From NCBI GenBank assembly GCA_046349435.1, contig JAXMCI010000052.1, positions 1 to 40,196 on the forward strand: a stretch of 40,196 bases of DNA, read 5' to 3'. Within the stretch, counting starts at the first letter, position 1. The number at the start of each line of letters is the position of its first letter. The DNA comes from JAXMCI01 sp046349435. Lineage in GTDB: Bacteria; Pseudomonadota; Alphaproteobacteria; Dongiales; Dongiaceae. Shown here one piece after another: positions 7,562 to 15,618 of the stretch. The notes beneath the pieces were generated by a model, which was not told the origin of the DNA, ran no database searches, and was given only the letters and a program-made list of their open reading frames with translations. The translations under genes were made by a program, and so were the position numbers.

Positions 7562-8308
7562 GTGGCCGGCCTGCGTGCGAAGCTGGCCGCCGCCGGCCTG
7601 GTGGCCGGCGCGCTGGCGCTGGTCGAGCTCGCCGTGCGGGCCGGGCTGGTCGACAGCTTCCTGCTGCCGCCGCCCTCGGCCGTGCTGGCCAGCCTGCCCC
7701 GCCTGCTCGCCGAGGAGGCGCTGGCGCCGCGCCTCGCGCGGACCGCCGGCGAGGTGCTCGCCGGCGCGGCGGCGGCGATCCTGCTCGGCTGCCTCGCCGG
7801 CGCGGCGATGCACCGCCGGCCGGTGCTGCGCGCCGCCTTCGCCGGCTGGGTGGTCGGGTTCGCGGCGGCGCCGCTGATCCTGGTCTATCCGCTGCTGCTG
7901 ATCCTGCTCGGCCGCAGCCTCGCCATGGTCGTCGCGATGAGCGCGCTGGCCGCCCTGCCGCCGATCCTGCTGCGCACCGTCGAGGGCCTCGACGGCACGC
8001 GGCCGGTGCTGCTCGCGGTCGGCCGCAGCTTCGCGCTGACGCCCGCGCAGCTCTTCTGGCGGGTCCGCGTCCCGGCCGCCCTGCCGGCGATCATGGGCGG
8101 CATCCGGCTCGGGCTGGTCTATGCCCTGATCGGGGTGATCAGCGTCGAGTACCTGACCGGCCTCGGCGGGCTCGGCGAGCTGATCACCGACCTCTCCGAC
8201 CGCTACGACATGGCGGCAATGTACGGCGCCATCCTCTTCGTGATGCTGGTGAGCGCCGGGCTGCTCGCCGCCGCCGAGCGGCTGGAGCGATGGCTGCGGC
8301 CGGCCTGA
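7562..8308 (+). CDS. ABC transporter permease (NitT/TauT type), first of two
   Basis: A 248-residue integral membrane protein starting with GTG 7562. About six hydrophobic helices are visible. The EAA-type loop that docks on the ATPase is at VGRSFALTPAQLFWRVRVPAALPAIMGGIRLG, matching the consensus EAA...G.........I.LP. It overlaps the second permease gene by 19 bases, so the two are probably co-translated and form a heterodimer. A heterodimeric membrane unit is less usual in this family, where one permease gene often suffices. Confidence 0.88.
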   Translation: MAGLRAKLAAAGLVAGALALVELAVRAGLVDSFLLPPPSAVLASLPRLLAEEALAPRLARTAGEVLAGAAAAILLGCLAGAAMHRRPVLRAAFAGWVVGFAAAPLILVYPLLLILLGRSLAMVVAMSALAALPPILLRTVEGLDGTRPVLLAVGRSFALTPAQLFWRVRVPAALPAIMGGIRLGLVYALIGVISVEYLTGLGGLGELITDLSDRYDMAAMYGAILFVMLVSAGLLAAAERLERWLRPA

Positions 8309-9069
8309 GCGCCGCGCCGCGGCGGGCGGCGGTGCTGCGGCTCCGCCTGCTCGCGCTGCTGGCCCTCCTCCTCGCCTGGGAGGGCACCGGCCGTTCCGGC
8401 CTGGTCTATCCCGGCCTGCTGCCCTCCTGGCCGACCATCCTCGGCCGGCTCGCCGCGCTGCTGGCCGACCCCGGCTTCTGGGCCGACACGGCGCTCACCG
8501 TCGGCGAGATCGCGCTGGCGCTGGCGATCGGCACGGTCATCGGGCTCGCCGTCGGGCTGGCGCTCGGCGCCGCCGGGGCGGTCGGCCGCGAGCTGCACCG
8601 GGTCCTGCACTACGTCGCCTCGACACCCAAGGTCGTGTTCCTGCCGCTCGTCCTCCTGCTGTTCGGCATCGGCCCGGCCTCCAAGATCGCCATCGCCGCC
8701 TTCGCCAGCAGCTTTCCCCTGGCGCTGACCACGGCCGATGCGATGCGCCGCGTGCCGCCGGTCCTGGTCGATGTCGGCCGCAGCCTGCGCCTCACCCCCT
8801 GGCAGATGGCCGCCAAGCTCTATGTGCCCGCCCTCAGACGGCCGATCCTGAGCGGCCTCAGGATCGCGCTGGGCATCGCCGTCTCGGCCTGCCTGATCGC
8901 CGAGATGCGCGCGTCCTCGGCCGGCCTCGGCCACCGCATCGTCGACAGCTACGACCACGCCCGCTTCGCCGAGGTCTACGCGCTCCTGGTGCTGGTGATC
9001 GCGCTCGCCGCCCTCGCCAACGCCGCCCTCGACCGCCTCGCGCGGCGGCTGCCGATGGTCTCGGGCTGA
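8290..9069 (+). CDS. ABC transporter permease (NitT/TauT type), second of two
   Basis: A 259-residue membrane protein; ATG 8290 lies inside the end of the preceding gene. It has the same architecture as its partner, with the ATPase-docking loop DVGRSLRLTPWQMAAKLYVPALRRPILSGLRIALGIA. The N-terminal hydrophobic helix and the family segment STPKVVFLPLVLLLFGIG (the conserved PK.A..P motif) support a SsuC/TauC-like permease. It closes the importer operon; a hairpin candidate follows at once. Confidence 0.88.
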   Translation: MAAAGLSAAPRRAAVLRLRLLALLALLLAWEGTGRSGLVYPGLLPSWPTILGRLAALLADPGFWADTALTVGEIALALAIGTVIGLAVGLALGAAGAVGRELHRVLHYVASTPKVVFLPLVLLLFGIGPASKIAIAAFASSFPLALTTADAMRRVPPVLVDVGRSLRLTPWQMAAKLYVPALRRPILSGLRIALGIAVSACLIAEMRASSAGLGHRIVDSYDHARFAEVYALLVLVIALAALANAALDRLARRLPMVSG

Positions 9070-9071
9070 GC

Positions 9072-9112
9072 AGGGATTCCTCGCTCCGGGTGCGCCTCGC
9101 GAGCAAATCCCT
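9072..9112 (+). terminator. Candidate terminator hairpin after the importer operon
   Basis: AGGGATT (9072-9078) and AATCCCT (9106-9112) pair, extended by GCTC/GAGC inside. The stem is interrupted and no T-run follows, so this is a candidate only. Confidence 0.4.
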
Positions 9113-9116
9113 CGTC

Positions 9117-9191
9117 CTTGTAATTCCCGGGCTCGACCCTCATCCGGTTCGCGGCGGCATGGATTGCCGGGTCAAGCCCGGCAATGACAAG
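9117..9191. repeat. Palindromic intergenic repeat, unit A
   Basis: The unit consists of two half-palindromes built on CCCGGGCTCGACCC and GGATTGCCGGGTCAAGC, ending in GGCAATGACAAG. The two halves are inverted copies of each other and could fold into a long hairpin. Units B, C and D share the plan. These are typical non-autonomous repeats of alphaproteobacterial intergenic DNA. Confidence 0.85.
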
Positions 9192-9251
9192 AAATTGGAC
9201 GGACGGGCGCTTCCCACGGAGCCGGGCCCACTGTGCGGACCCGCCCCACAT

Positions 9252-9332
9252 TGTCATGCCCGGCCATGGCCAAGCCCGGGCGTCTGGTTCGCGGCAGCAT
9301 GGATTGCCGGGTCGAGCCGGCAATGACAGGAG
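9252..9332. repeat. Palindromic intergenic repeat, unit B
   Basis: Starts TGTCATGCCCGGCC, has a middle spacer GTCTGGTTCGCGGCAGCA also seen in unit A (CATCCGGTTCGCGGCGGCA), and ends GCAATGACAGGAG. It is followed by a 38-base tail (AGGAGCCGTCCCC...CGCCCCACAT) that precedes unit C, so B and C behave as a direct repeat of about 115 bases. Confidence 0.85.
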
Positions 9333-9370
9333 AGAGGAGCCGTCCCCGTGGTGCGGAGCCCGCCCCACAT

Positions 9371-9450
9371 TGTCATGCCCGGGCTTGACCCGGGCATCCA
9401 TCGTGCAGCGTCCCTGGATTGCCGGATCGAGCCCGGCGATGACAGGAGAG
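9371..9450. repeat. Palindromic intergenic repeat, unit C
   Basis: Best preserved first half: TGTCATGCCCGGGCTTGACC, followed by CGGGCATCCA, then a different spacer and TGGATTGCCGGATCGAGC before GATGACAGGAG. The tail AGGAGCCGTCCCCAT repeats the tail of unit B. Between 9451 and the gene start at 9533 nothing else is seen except a GGGAGAGGG ribosome-binding site. Confidence 0.85.
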
Positions 9451-9532
9451 AGGAGCCGTCCCCATTGTGCGAGCCGGGCCGGCCGGACGACAATCCTCCG
9501 GCATCGGACGGACGCATGGGGAGAGGGCGACC

Positions 9533-11252
9533 ATGGCGGCGATCGACGAGTTCCTGTCGGCGCGCGACTTCCTGCTGCGCCATCGCGAGGACAGCGCCAC
9601 GGCGCGACGCGACTTTCGCTGGCCGCAGCTCGGCCGCTTCAACTGGGCGCTCGATCATTTCGACCGCATGGCGGCCGGCAATGACCGTCCGGCGCTGCAG
9701 ATCCTGGGCGAGGACGGCCGGCTGACCCAGCTCTCCTTCGCCGCGCTGTCGCGCCGCTCCGACCAGGTCGCCAGCTTCCTGCGGCAGCATGGCGTCGGCC
9801 GCGGCCACCGGCTGCTGCTGATGCTGGGCAACGTGCCCGCGCTCTGGGAGATCATGCTGGCGGCGATGAAGCTGGGCGCCGTGCTGATCCCGTCGACCAC
9901 CCTGCTGACGCGCGCCGACCTGATCGACCGCATCGTCCGCGGCAAGGTCGGCACGGTGGTGGCGGCCGGCGAGGAGACCGGCAAGTTCGCCGACATCCCC
10001 GGCACCTTCGGCCGCATCGTGGTCGGCGGCCGCGCCGGGCTGGGTCGACTATGCCGGGTCGGAGACGGCGCCGGCGGGCTTTCGGCCGGACGGGCCGACC
10101 GCCGCCGACGACCCGCTGCTGCTCTACTTCACCTCCGGCACCACGGCCAAGGCCAAGCTGGTGCTGCACACCCATGCCAGCTATCCGGTCGGCCACCTCT
10201 CGACGCTCTACTGGCTCGGGCTGCGGCCCGACGACATCCACCTCACCATCAGCTCGCCGGGCTGGGCCAAGCACGCCTGGAGCTGCTTCTTCGCGCCCTG
10301 GATCGTCGGCGCCACCATCTTCATCCACGCCGCCCGGCGCTTCTCCGCCCCGGCGGTGCTCGACGCCATCGCGGCGCACGGCGTCACCTCGCTCTGCGCC
10401 CCGCCGACCGTCTGGCGCCTGCTGGTGCAGCACGACCTGGCGCAGTGGCGCACCCGCTTGCGCAACCTGGTCGGCGCCGGCGAGCCGCTCAACCCGGAGA
10501 TCATCGAGACGGTGCGCAAGGCCTGGGGCCTGACCGTCCGCGATGGCTACGGCCAGACCGAGACCACCGCCCAGATCGGCAACCCGCCGGGCGACCCGGT
10601 GAAGCCGGGCGCCATGGGCCGGCCGCTGCCGGGCTATGCGGTCGTGCTGCTCGACCCCGCCGGCCGCGAGGCCGAGGAAGGCGAGGTCTGCCTGCCACTC
10701 GCCGCCCGGCCGCTCGGGCTGATGCCGGGCTACGAGGACGACGAGTCCCGCACCGGGGCGGCGATGGCCGGCGGCCACTACCACACCGGCGACGTCGCCC
10801 GCCGCGACGCCGACGGCTACCTCACCTTCGTCGGCCGGGCCGACGACGTCTTCAAGGCCTCGGACTACCGGATCAGCCCGTTCGAGCTGGAGAGCGTGCT
10901 GATCGAGCACCCCGCCGTGGCCGAGGCGGCCGTGGTGCCGAGCCCCGACCCGCTGCGGCTGGCGGTGCCCAAGGCCTTCGTCGCGCTCGCCCCCGGCCAT
11001 GCCGCCAGCCGCGAGACGGCGCTCGCCATCCTGCAGCACGCCCGGCGCCAGCTGTCGCCCTTCAAGCGGGTGCGGCGGCTGGAGATCGCCGAGCTGCCCA
11101 AGACCATCTCCGGCAAGATCCGCCGGGTCGAGCTGCGCAAGCTCGAGGCCGAGCGGCGCGCCGCCGGCCCCGACGCCGCCGGCCGCCAGCCCGGCGAGTG
11201 GTGGGAGGAGGACTTTCCCGAGCTGCGCGGCACTGGCGCCGACCCCGCCTAG
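9533..11252 (+). pseudogene. Acyl-CoA synthetase (AMP-dependent ligase) with a +1 frameshift
   Basis: Two adjacent frames together encode one enzyme of the acyl/acetyl-CoA synthetase family (ANL superfamily), which activates a carboxylic acid as acyl-AMP and then transfers it to CoA. The first frame runs from ATG 9533 (ribosome-binding site GGGAGAGGG) to about 10030 and holds the N-terminal domain. The second frame continues from about 10023-10047 and includes the P-loop YFTSGTTAKAK, the DGYGQTETT motif, YHTGDVARRDADGY, and the C-terminal catalytic lysine in KTISGKIRR. One extra base, probably within the G/C run at 10020-10045, breaks the frame; removing it restores GGxAPGWVDY, the expected family sequence. 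Both halves look well conserved, so a sequencing error or a recent mutation is more likely than an old pseudogene. Confidence 0.8.
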
Positions 11253-11307
11253 CTGACTAGACTGCGCCGCAAGCAGCGCCCGCCGGGCGCCCGACTGGGA
11301 GGCATCG

Positions 11308-12843
11308 ATGGACAAGATCACGCGTCGCTCCGCGCTGAAGCTCGCCGGCGCGGGGGCCCTGGCGGTCCCCGCCCTGCCGCTGCTCGGGCGCGCCGCCCGG
11401 GCCGAGGGCCGCACGCTGACCATCGCCTACAACGTCAACCTGCCGGCCTGGGACCCGACGGTCGGCGCCTCGGCGGTGAACCCAACCATCCAGTCGATCT
11501 ACAAGTCGGTGTTCGACCAGTATGTCGACCAGAACGCCGACCTCAGCTTCAAGCCCGGCCTGCTGACCAAGTGGGGCTGGAACGACGACAAGACGAAGGT
11601 GATGCTGGAGCTGCGCGAGGGCGCCTTCTGGCACGACGGCACGCCGGTCACCGCCGCCGACGTCGTCTGGTCGCTGGAGCGCGCCGGCGACCCCAAGAGC
11701 GGCAACCCGATCCAGTTCGTCTGGGGCAAGATCGGCAACTTCAAGGTCGACGGCAACAGGATCACCGCCGACGTCAAGGAATTCGAGCCGACCATCTTCA
11801 AGTGGATGGCCTTCCTCACCGGCTACGTGCTGCCGCAGAAGGCCTACGGCGCGGCGGGCGCCGAGGGCTTCGAGAAGAAGCCGATCGGCTCCGGCCCCTA
11901 CATGCTCGACGATTTCGAGCGCAACTCCTTCGTCCGGCTGAAGGCCTTCCCGAAATACTGGGGCCCGAAGCCGGCCTTCGACACGGTGGTCTTCAAGTTC
12001 GTCACCGACCCGACCAGCCGCGTCGCCGAGGTCGAGAGCGGCTCCTCCGACATCACCCTCGACATCCCCTACGAGGAGTATGACCGGCTGAAGGCCAAGC
12101 CGGGGCTGGCCGGCGTCACCACGCCGATCTCCGACATCGCGATGATCTTCATCACCAACCGCGAGCCGATGCTCGACCGCAACGTGCGGCTGGGGCTGAT
12201 CCACGCGGTCGACAAGGCGCTGATCGTCAAGAAGCTGCTGCGCGGCTACGGCGTGCCGATCGACACGCTGGAGGCGCCGCAGTACGAGGCCTACGACCCG
12301 AGCATCAAGGTGGCGCACGACGCCAAGCTGGCGGCCGAGCTGCTCGCCAAGGCCGGGTTCTCGAAGGACAACCCGGTGCGCTTCACCATCCAGACGACGC
12401 GCGGCTTCAAGCCGAAGGACTACGAGATGATCCAGGCGATCGTCGGCATGTGGCGCCAGGTCGGCGCCGAGGCGACGATCGAGACCTACGAGATCGCCAA
12501 GCACTACGAGCTGCGCGCCCAGCACCAGCTGGCGCCGGCCGCCTTCTACAACTGGGGCAACTCGATCGGCGACCCCTCGACCTCGACCGGCTTCGCCATG
12601 TTCGGCCCGTCGCCGCACTCGGCCTGGAAGACCGCCGAGCTCGACGCCAAGATCGCGCCGCTCTGGGGCGAGAAGGACGAGGCCAAGCGGATCGCCGGCT
12701 ACAAGGCGGTCGACCGCTACATCGCCGAGGAAGGGCTGGTGCTGCCGCTGCTGCAGTACGTCCAGCCGATCGTCCACAGCGACAAGGTCAAGGTGGTGCC
12801 GCAGGTCTCCGGCTACCTGCTGCCCCAGCTCGTCACCGGCTGA
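11308..12843 (+). CDS. ABC transporter substrate-binding protein, family 5 (peptide/nickel type)
   Basis: A 511-residue periplasmic protein with a twin-arginine-like export signal: TRRSALKLAG at residues 5-14, a hydrophobic stretch and cleavage near ARA-EG at about 34. The mature part follows the family 5 plan: LTIAYNVNLPAWDP, then LREGAFWHDGTPVTAADVVWSLER (the family signature region), GSGPYML, and a C-terminal lobe with DPSTSTGFAMFGP. ATG 11308 has a GGGAGG ribosome-binding site. It heads a five-gene importer operon. Ligands of this family include oligopeptides, nickel and opines; the Tat-like signal suggests export in folded form, but the ligand is not predictable. Confidence 0.9.
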   Translation: MDKITRRSALKLAGAGALAVPALPLLGRAARAEGRTLTIAYNVNLPAWDPTVGASAVNPTIQSIYKSVFDQYVDQNADLSFKPGLLTKWGWNDDKTKVMLELREGAFWHDGTPVTAADVVWSLERAGDPKSGNPIQFVWGKIGNFKVDGNRITADVKEFEPTIFKWMAFLTGYVLPQKAYGAAGAEGFEKKPIGSGPYMLDDFERNSFVRLKAFPKYWGPKPAFDTVVFKFVTDPTSRVAEVESGSSDITLDIPYEEYDRLKAKPGLAGVTTPISDIAMIFITNREPMLDRNVRLGLIHAVDKALIVKKLLRGYGVPIDTLEAPQYEAYDPSIKVAHDAKLAAELLAKAGFSKDNPVRFTIQTTRGFKPKDYEMIQAIVGMWRQVGAEATIETYEIAKHYELRAQHQLAPAAFYNWGNSIGDPSTSTGFAMFGPSPHSAWKTAELDAKIAPLWGEKDEAKRIAGYKAVDRYIAEEGLVLPLLQYVQPIVHSDKVKVVPQVSGYLLPQLVTG

Positions 12844-12864
12844 GCCGCCCTCCCGGCCGAGGCG

Positions 12865-13872
12865 ATGTCCGCCGCCAGCCTCCTGCGGCGGCTGCTGCTC
12901 GCCCTGCCGACCCTGCTCGGGGTCGCGACGGTGGTGTTCGTCCTGCTGCGCGTGGTGCCCGGCGACCCGATCGCCATGATGATCCCGCCGGGCGCCCGCG
13001 AGTCGGACATCGCCAGCCTGCGCGCCCTCTACGGGCTCGACAAGCCGATCGGGGCGCAGTTCGTCGCCTGGCTGGGCGCCCTGCTGCAGGGCGATCTCGG
13101 CACCTCGATCAGCCTGCGCCAGGGCGTGCTCGGGCTGGTGCTGGGGCGCCTGCCGGCCACCCTCGAGCTGACCCTGGCCGCGCTCGCCATCGCCGTGCTG
13201 CTCGGCGGCGGGATGGCGCTGGCCGCCACCTACTGGCGCGGCCGCTGGCCGGAGCTGCTGGTCGACGGCATCGCCGGCCTCGCCCAGGCGATCCCCGACT
13301 TCCTCTGGGCGCTCGCCTTCATCCTCGGGCTCGGCGTGCTCTGGCCGCTGCTGCCGATCTCCGGCCGCATCGACCCGCGGCTGGAGGTCCACTTCGCCAC
13401 CGGCTTCTATCTGGTCGAGAGCCTGGTGCGGCTGGACTGGCCGGTGCTGGGCTCGCTGCTCGCCCACATCGTGCTGCCGGCGACGGCGCTGGCCCTGCCG
13501 CTGACCGCGATGATCGCCCGCGTGCTCAAGGCCTCGCTCGCCGAGGCGATGACCCAGGACTATGTCATGCTGGCCCGGGTCAACGGCTTCGGCCGCTGGC
13601 GCATCCTGTGGGGCCAGGCGCTCGGCAACGCGCTGATCCCGACCGTCACGCTGTCCGGCGTGCAGTTCACCTTCCTGGTCGGCGGCACCGTGCTGGTCGA
13701 GCGCGTCTTCGGCTATCCCGGCATCGGCAACATGGCGATCGGCGCGGTGATCGACCGCGACCTGCCGCTGATCCAGGGGCTGATCCTGACCTTCGCGGTG
13801 CTGTTCATCGCCATCAACCTGGCGATCGACCTCAGCTACCGGCTGCTCGATCCGCGGCTGCGCCATGGCTGA
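12865..13872 (+). CDS. ABC transporter permease, DppB-like
   Basis: A 335-residue inner-membrane protein. The N-terminus LLRRLLLALPTLLGVATVVFVLLRVVPGDP is diagnostic of DppB/OppB permeases. The periplasmic loop before the second helix and the docking loop MTQDYVMLARVNGFGRWRILWGQALGNALIPTVT are in place, as is FLVGGTVLVERVFGYPGIG, a family hallmark. It overlaps the next gene by 8 bases. Confidence 0.92.
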   Translation: MSAASLLRRLLLALPTLLGVATVVFVLLRVVPGDPIAMMIPPGARESDIASLRALYGLDKPIGAQFVAWLGALLQGDLGTSISLRQGVLGLVLGRLPATLELTLAALAIAVLLGGGMALAATYWRGRWPELLVDGIAGLAQAIPDFLWALAFILGLGVLWPLLPISGRIDPRLEVHFATGFYLVESLVRLDWPVLGSLLAHIVLPATALALPLTAMIARVLKASLAEAMTQDYVMLARVNGFGRWRILWGQALGNALIPTVTLSGVQFTFLVGGTVLVERVFGYPGIGNMAIGAVIDRDLPLIQGLILTFAVLFIAINLAIDLSYRLLDPRLRHG

Positions 13873-14707
13873 GGCCGGCGGACGCGCCCGGGCGCGGCTC
13901 TGGTTCGGCGCCGGCGTCACCGGGCTGCTGCTCGCCGTGGCGGCGGCCGCGCCGCTGCTCTCGCCGCACGACCCGCTGGCCCAGGACCTGCTCAACGCGC
14001 AGCTGCCGCCCTTCTGGGCCGAGGGCGCCGACCCGGCCTTCCCGCTCGGCACCGACAGCCTCGGCCGCGACCTGCTGGCCCGGCTGGTCTACGGCGCCCG
14101 CATCGCGCTGGTCGTGGCGGTGCTCGCCGCGTCGCTGGCGGCGCTGCTCGGCACCGCGCTCGGGCTCGCCGCCGGCTATCTCGGCGGCTGGGTCGACCAG
14201 CTCGTCTCCCGCCTGGTCGACATCTGGATGTCCTTCCCGCCGGTGCTGCTGTCGATCGTGCTGGTGGCGGTGATCGGCGCCGGCCTGCCGGCGGTGATCA
14301 CCGCCATCGTCATCGTCGACTGGACCCGCTTCTGCCGCGTCGTGCGCGCCGAGGTGATGGCGCAGAAGGGGCGCGACTACGTCGACGCCGCGATCGTGCT
14401 CGGGGTCGGCCGCGGCGCCATCCTGCGCCGCGAGATCCTGCCCAACCTGCTGCCGCTGATCGCCGTGCTGCTCGGCCTCGAGATGGGCGTCGCCGTCACC
14501 GTCGAGGCGATCCTCAGCTTCGTCGGCCTCGGCATCGCCTCGGACGCGCCGAGCTGGGGCGGGCTGATCGCCGAGGGCCGCAGCACCGTCTACCAGGCGT
14601 GGTGGGTGATGGCCATGCCGATGGCCTGCATCGTCCTGGTCGTGCTCGGCTTCAACGCGCTCAGCGACGGGCTGCGCGAGCGCTTCGACCCGCTGCTGCG
14701 GCGATGA
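13865..14707 (+). CDS. ABC transporter permease, DppC-like
   Basis: A 280-residue membrane protein and partner of the DppB-like permease. PLLSPHDPLAQDLLNAQLPPF and PLGTDSLGRDLLARLVYGARI are typical of the periplasmic region of DppC/OppC proteins. The docking loop is KGRDYVDAAIVLGVGRGAILRREILPNLLPLI. Its stop overlaps the start of the ATPase gene (ATGA at 14704-14707). Confidence 0.92.
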   Translation: MAEAGGRARARLWFGAGVTGLLLAVAAAAPLLSPHDPLAQDLLNAQLPPFWAEGADPAFPLGTDSLGRDLLARLVYGARIALVVAVLAASLAALLGTALGLAAGYLGGWVDQLVSRLVDIWMSFPPVLLSIVLVAVIGAGLPAVITAIVIVDWTRFCRVVRAEVMAQKGRDYVDAAIVLGVGRGAILRREILPNLLPLIAVLLGLEMGVAVTVEAILSFVGLGIASDAPSWGGLIAEGRSTVYQAWWVMAMPMACIVLVVLGFNALSDGLRERFDPLLRR

Positions 14708-15582
14708 GCGCGGTGCTCGACATCGCCGGGCTCCGGCTTTCGCTGCCCGCCCCGTCGGGCGGCCGCGTGCCGATCCTGCGCGGCGTCGACCTGACCATCG
14801 CGCCCGGCGAGATCCACGGGCTGGTCGGCGAGTCCGGGGCGGGCAAGAGCATGATCGGCCGCGTCCTGCTCGGCCTGCAGCCGCCGGCCGCCGCGGTCGC
14901 CGCCGACCGGCTGGACGTGCTCGGCCAGGATCTGCGCGGGCTCGGCGAGCGCCGGCGCCGCCGCCTGCTCACCGGCCGGCTGACGCTGATCCCGCAGGAG
15001 CCGATGACCGCCCTCAACCCGGTGCAGCGCATCGGCCGGCAGGTCGAGGCGGTGCTGCGACTGCAGCTCGGCCTGTCCGGCCGCGCCGCCGCCGACCGCG
15101 CCCTGGCGCTGCTCGCCGACGTCCGGCTGCGCGAGCCCGAGCGGGTGCTGCGGCGCTACCCGCACGAGCTCTCCGGCGGCATGCGCCAGCGCGTGCTGAT
15201 CGCCATGGCCTTCGCCGCCGGGCCGCCGCTGGTGATCGCCGACGAGCCGACCACCGCGCTCGACGTCACCGTGCAGCGCGACATCCTGCAGCTGATCCGC
15301 GACCGCCAGCGCTCGGCCGGCACCGCGCTGCTCTTCGTCACCCACGATCTCGGCGTCGTCGCCAAGCTGTGCGACCGCGTCACCGTGCTGCATGCCGGGC
15401 GGGTGGTGGAGAGCGGCGAGACCGCCGCGCTGTTCGCCCGCCCCGCCCACGACTACACCCGCGCCCTGCTCGCCGCGACGCCGCGCTACGACCATCCCGC
15501 CGAGGCGCTGCGCCCGATCCCGCCCGCGCTCGCCGCCCGGCTGCAGGCCGAGGCCGCGGCGCTGGACGCCGCCGATGCCTGA
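14704..15582 (+). CDS. ABC transporter ATP-binding protein, DppD-like
   Basis: A 292-residue ATPase. Walker A is GESGAGKS, signature LSGGMRQR, Walker B LVIADEPTTALD, switch histidine in LLFVTHDLGVV. The ending HAGRVVESGETAALFARPAHDYTRALLAATPR is typical of the oligopeptide ATPase C-terminal extension. ATG 14704 was chosen because it overlaps the DppC stop and homologues begin here. Its own stop (15580-15582) lies in the first copy of a 16-bp tandem repeat that leads to the next gene. Confidence 0.92.
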   Translation: MSAVLDIAGLRLSLPAPSGGRVPILRGVDLTIAPGEIHGLVGESGAGKSMIGRVLLGLQPPAAAVAADRLDVLGQDLRGLGERRRRRLLTGRLTLIPQEPMTALNPVQRIGRQVEAVLRLQLGLSGRAAADRALALLADVRLREPERVLRRYPHELSGGMRQRVLIAMAFAAGPPLVIADEPTTALDVTVQRDILQLIRDRQRSAGTALLFVTHDLGVVAKLCDRVTVLHAGRVVESGETAALFARPAHDYTRALLAATPRYDHPAEALRPIPPALAARLQAEAAALDAADA

Positions 15583-15618
15583 GGTCGCCGATGCCTGAGG
15601 TCGCCGATGCTTGAGGCC
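15571..15618 (+). repeat. 16-bp tandem repeat x3 forming minicistrons between two ATPase genes
   Basis: Units at 15571-15586 and 15587-15602 are identical (GCCGATGCCTGAGGTC); 15603-15618 differs at two positions. Each contains an ATG five bases before a TGA. The first TGA is the stop of the DppD-like gene, and the ATG in the third copy (15607) is the start of the DppF-like gene. The ATGs at 15575 and 15591 open 7-codon frames (MPEVADA) that end at 15598 and 15614, so each stop overlaps the following start by 8 bases. Confidence 0.92.

Noticed and set aside
9117..9450. CRISPR array
   Set aside because: Units are palindromic, imperfect and 75-80 bases long without unique 30-base spacers, and no cas gene is nearby.
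9090..9490. Several small open frames within the palindromic repeats
   Set aside because: They are fixed by the repeat sequence itself (the same peptide in each copy) and have no independent conservation or ribosome-binding site.
10051..10533. A third reading frame of Arg/Pro/Ser-rich sequence near the acyl-CoA synthetase break
   Set aside because: It shows no similarity to the enzyme and is a shadow frame; the continuation is in the other frame with all conserved motifs.
11257..14052. 931-codon minus-strand open frame across the peptide-type importer
   Set aside because: It lies opposite four clear transporter genes, and its translation is low-complexity Gly/Arg/Asp/Gln with no domain.
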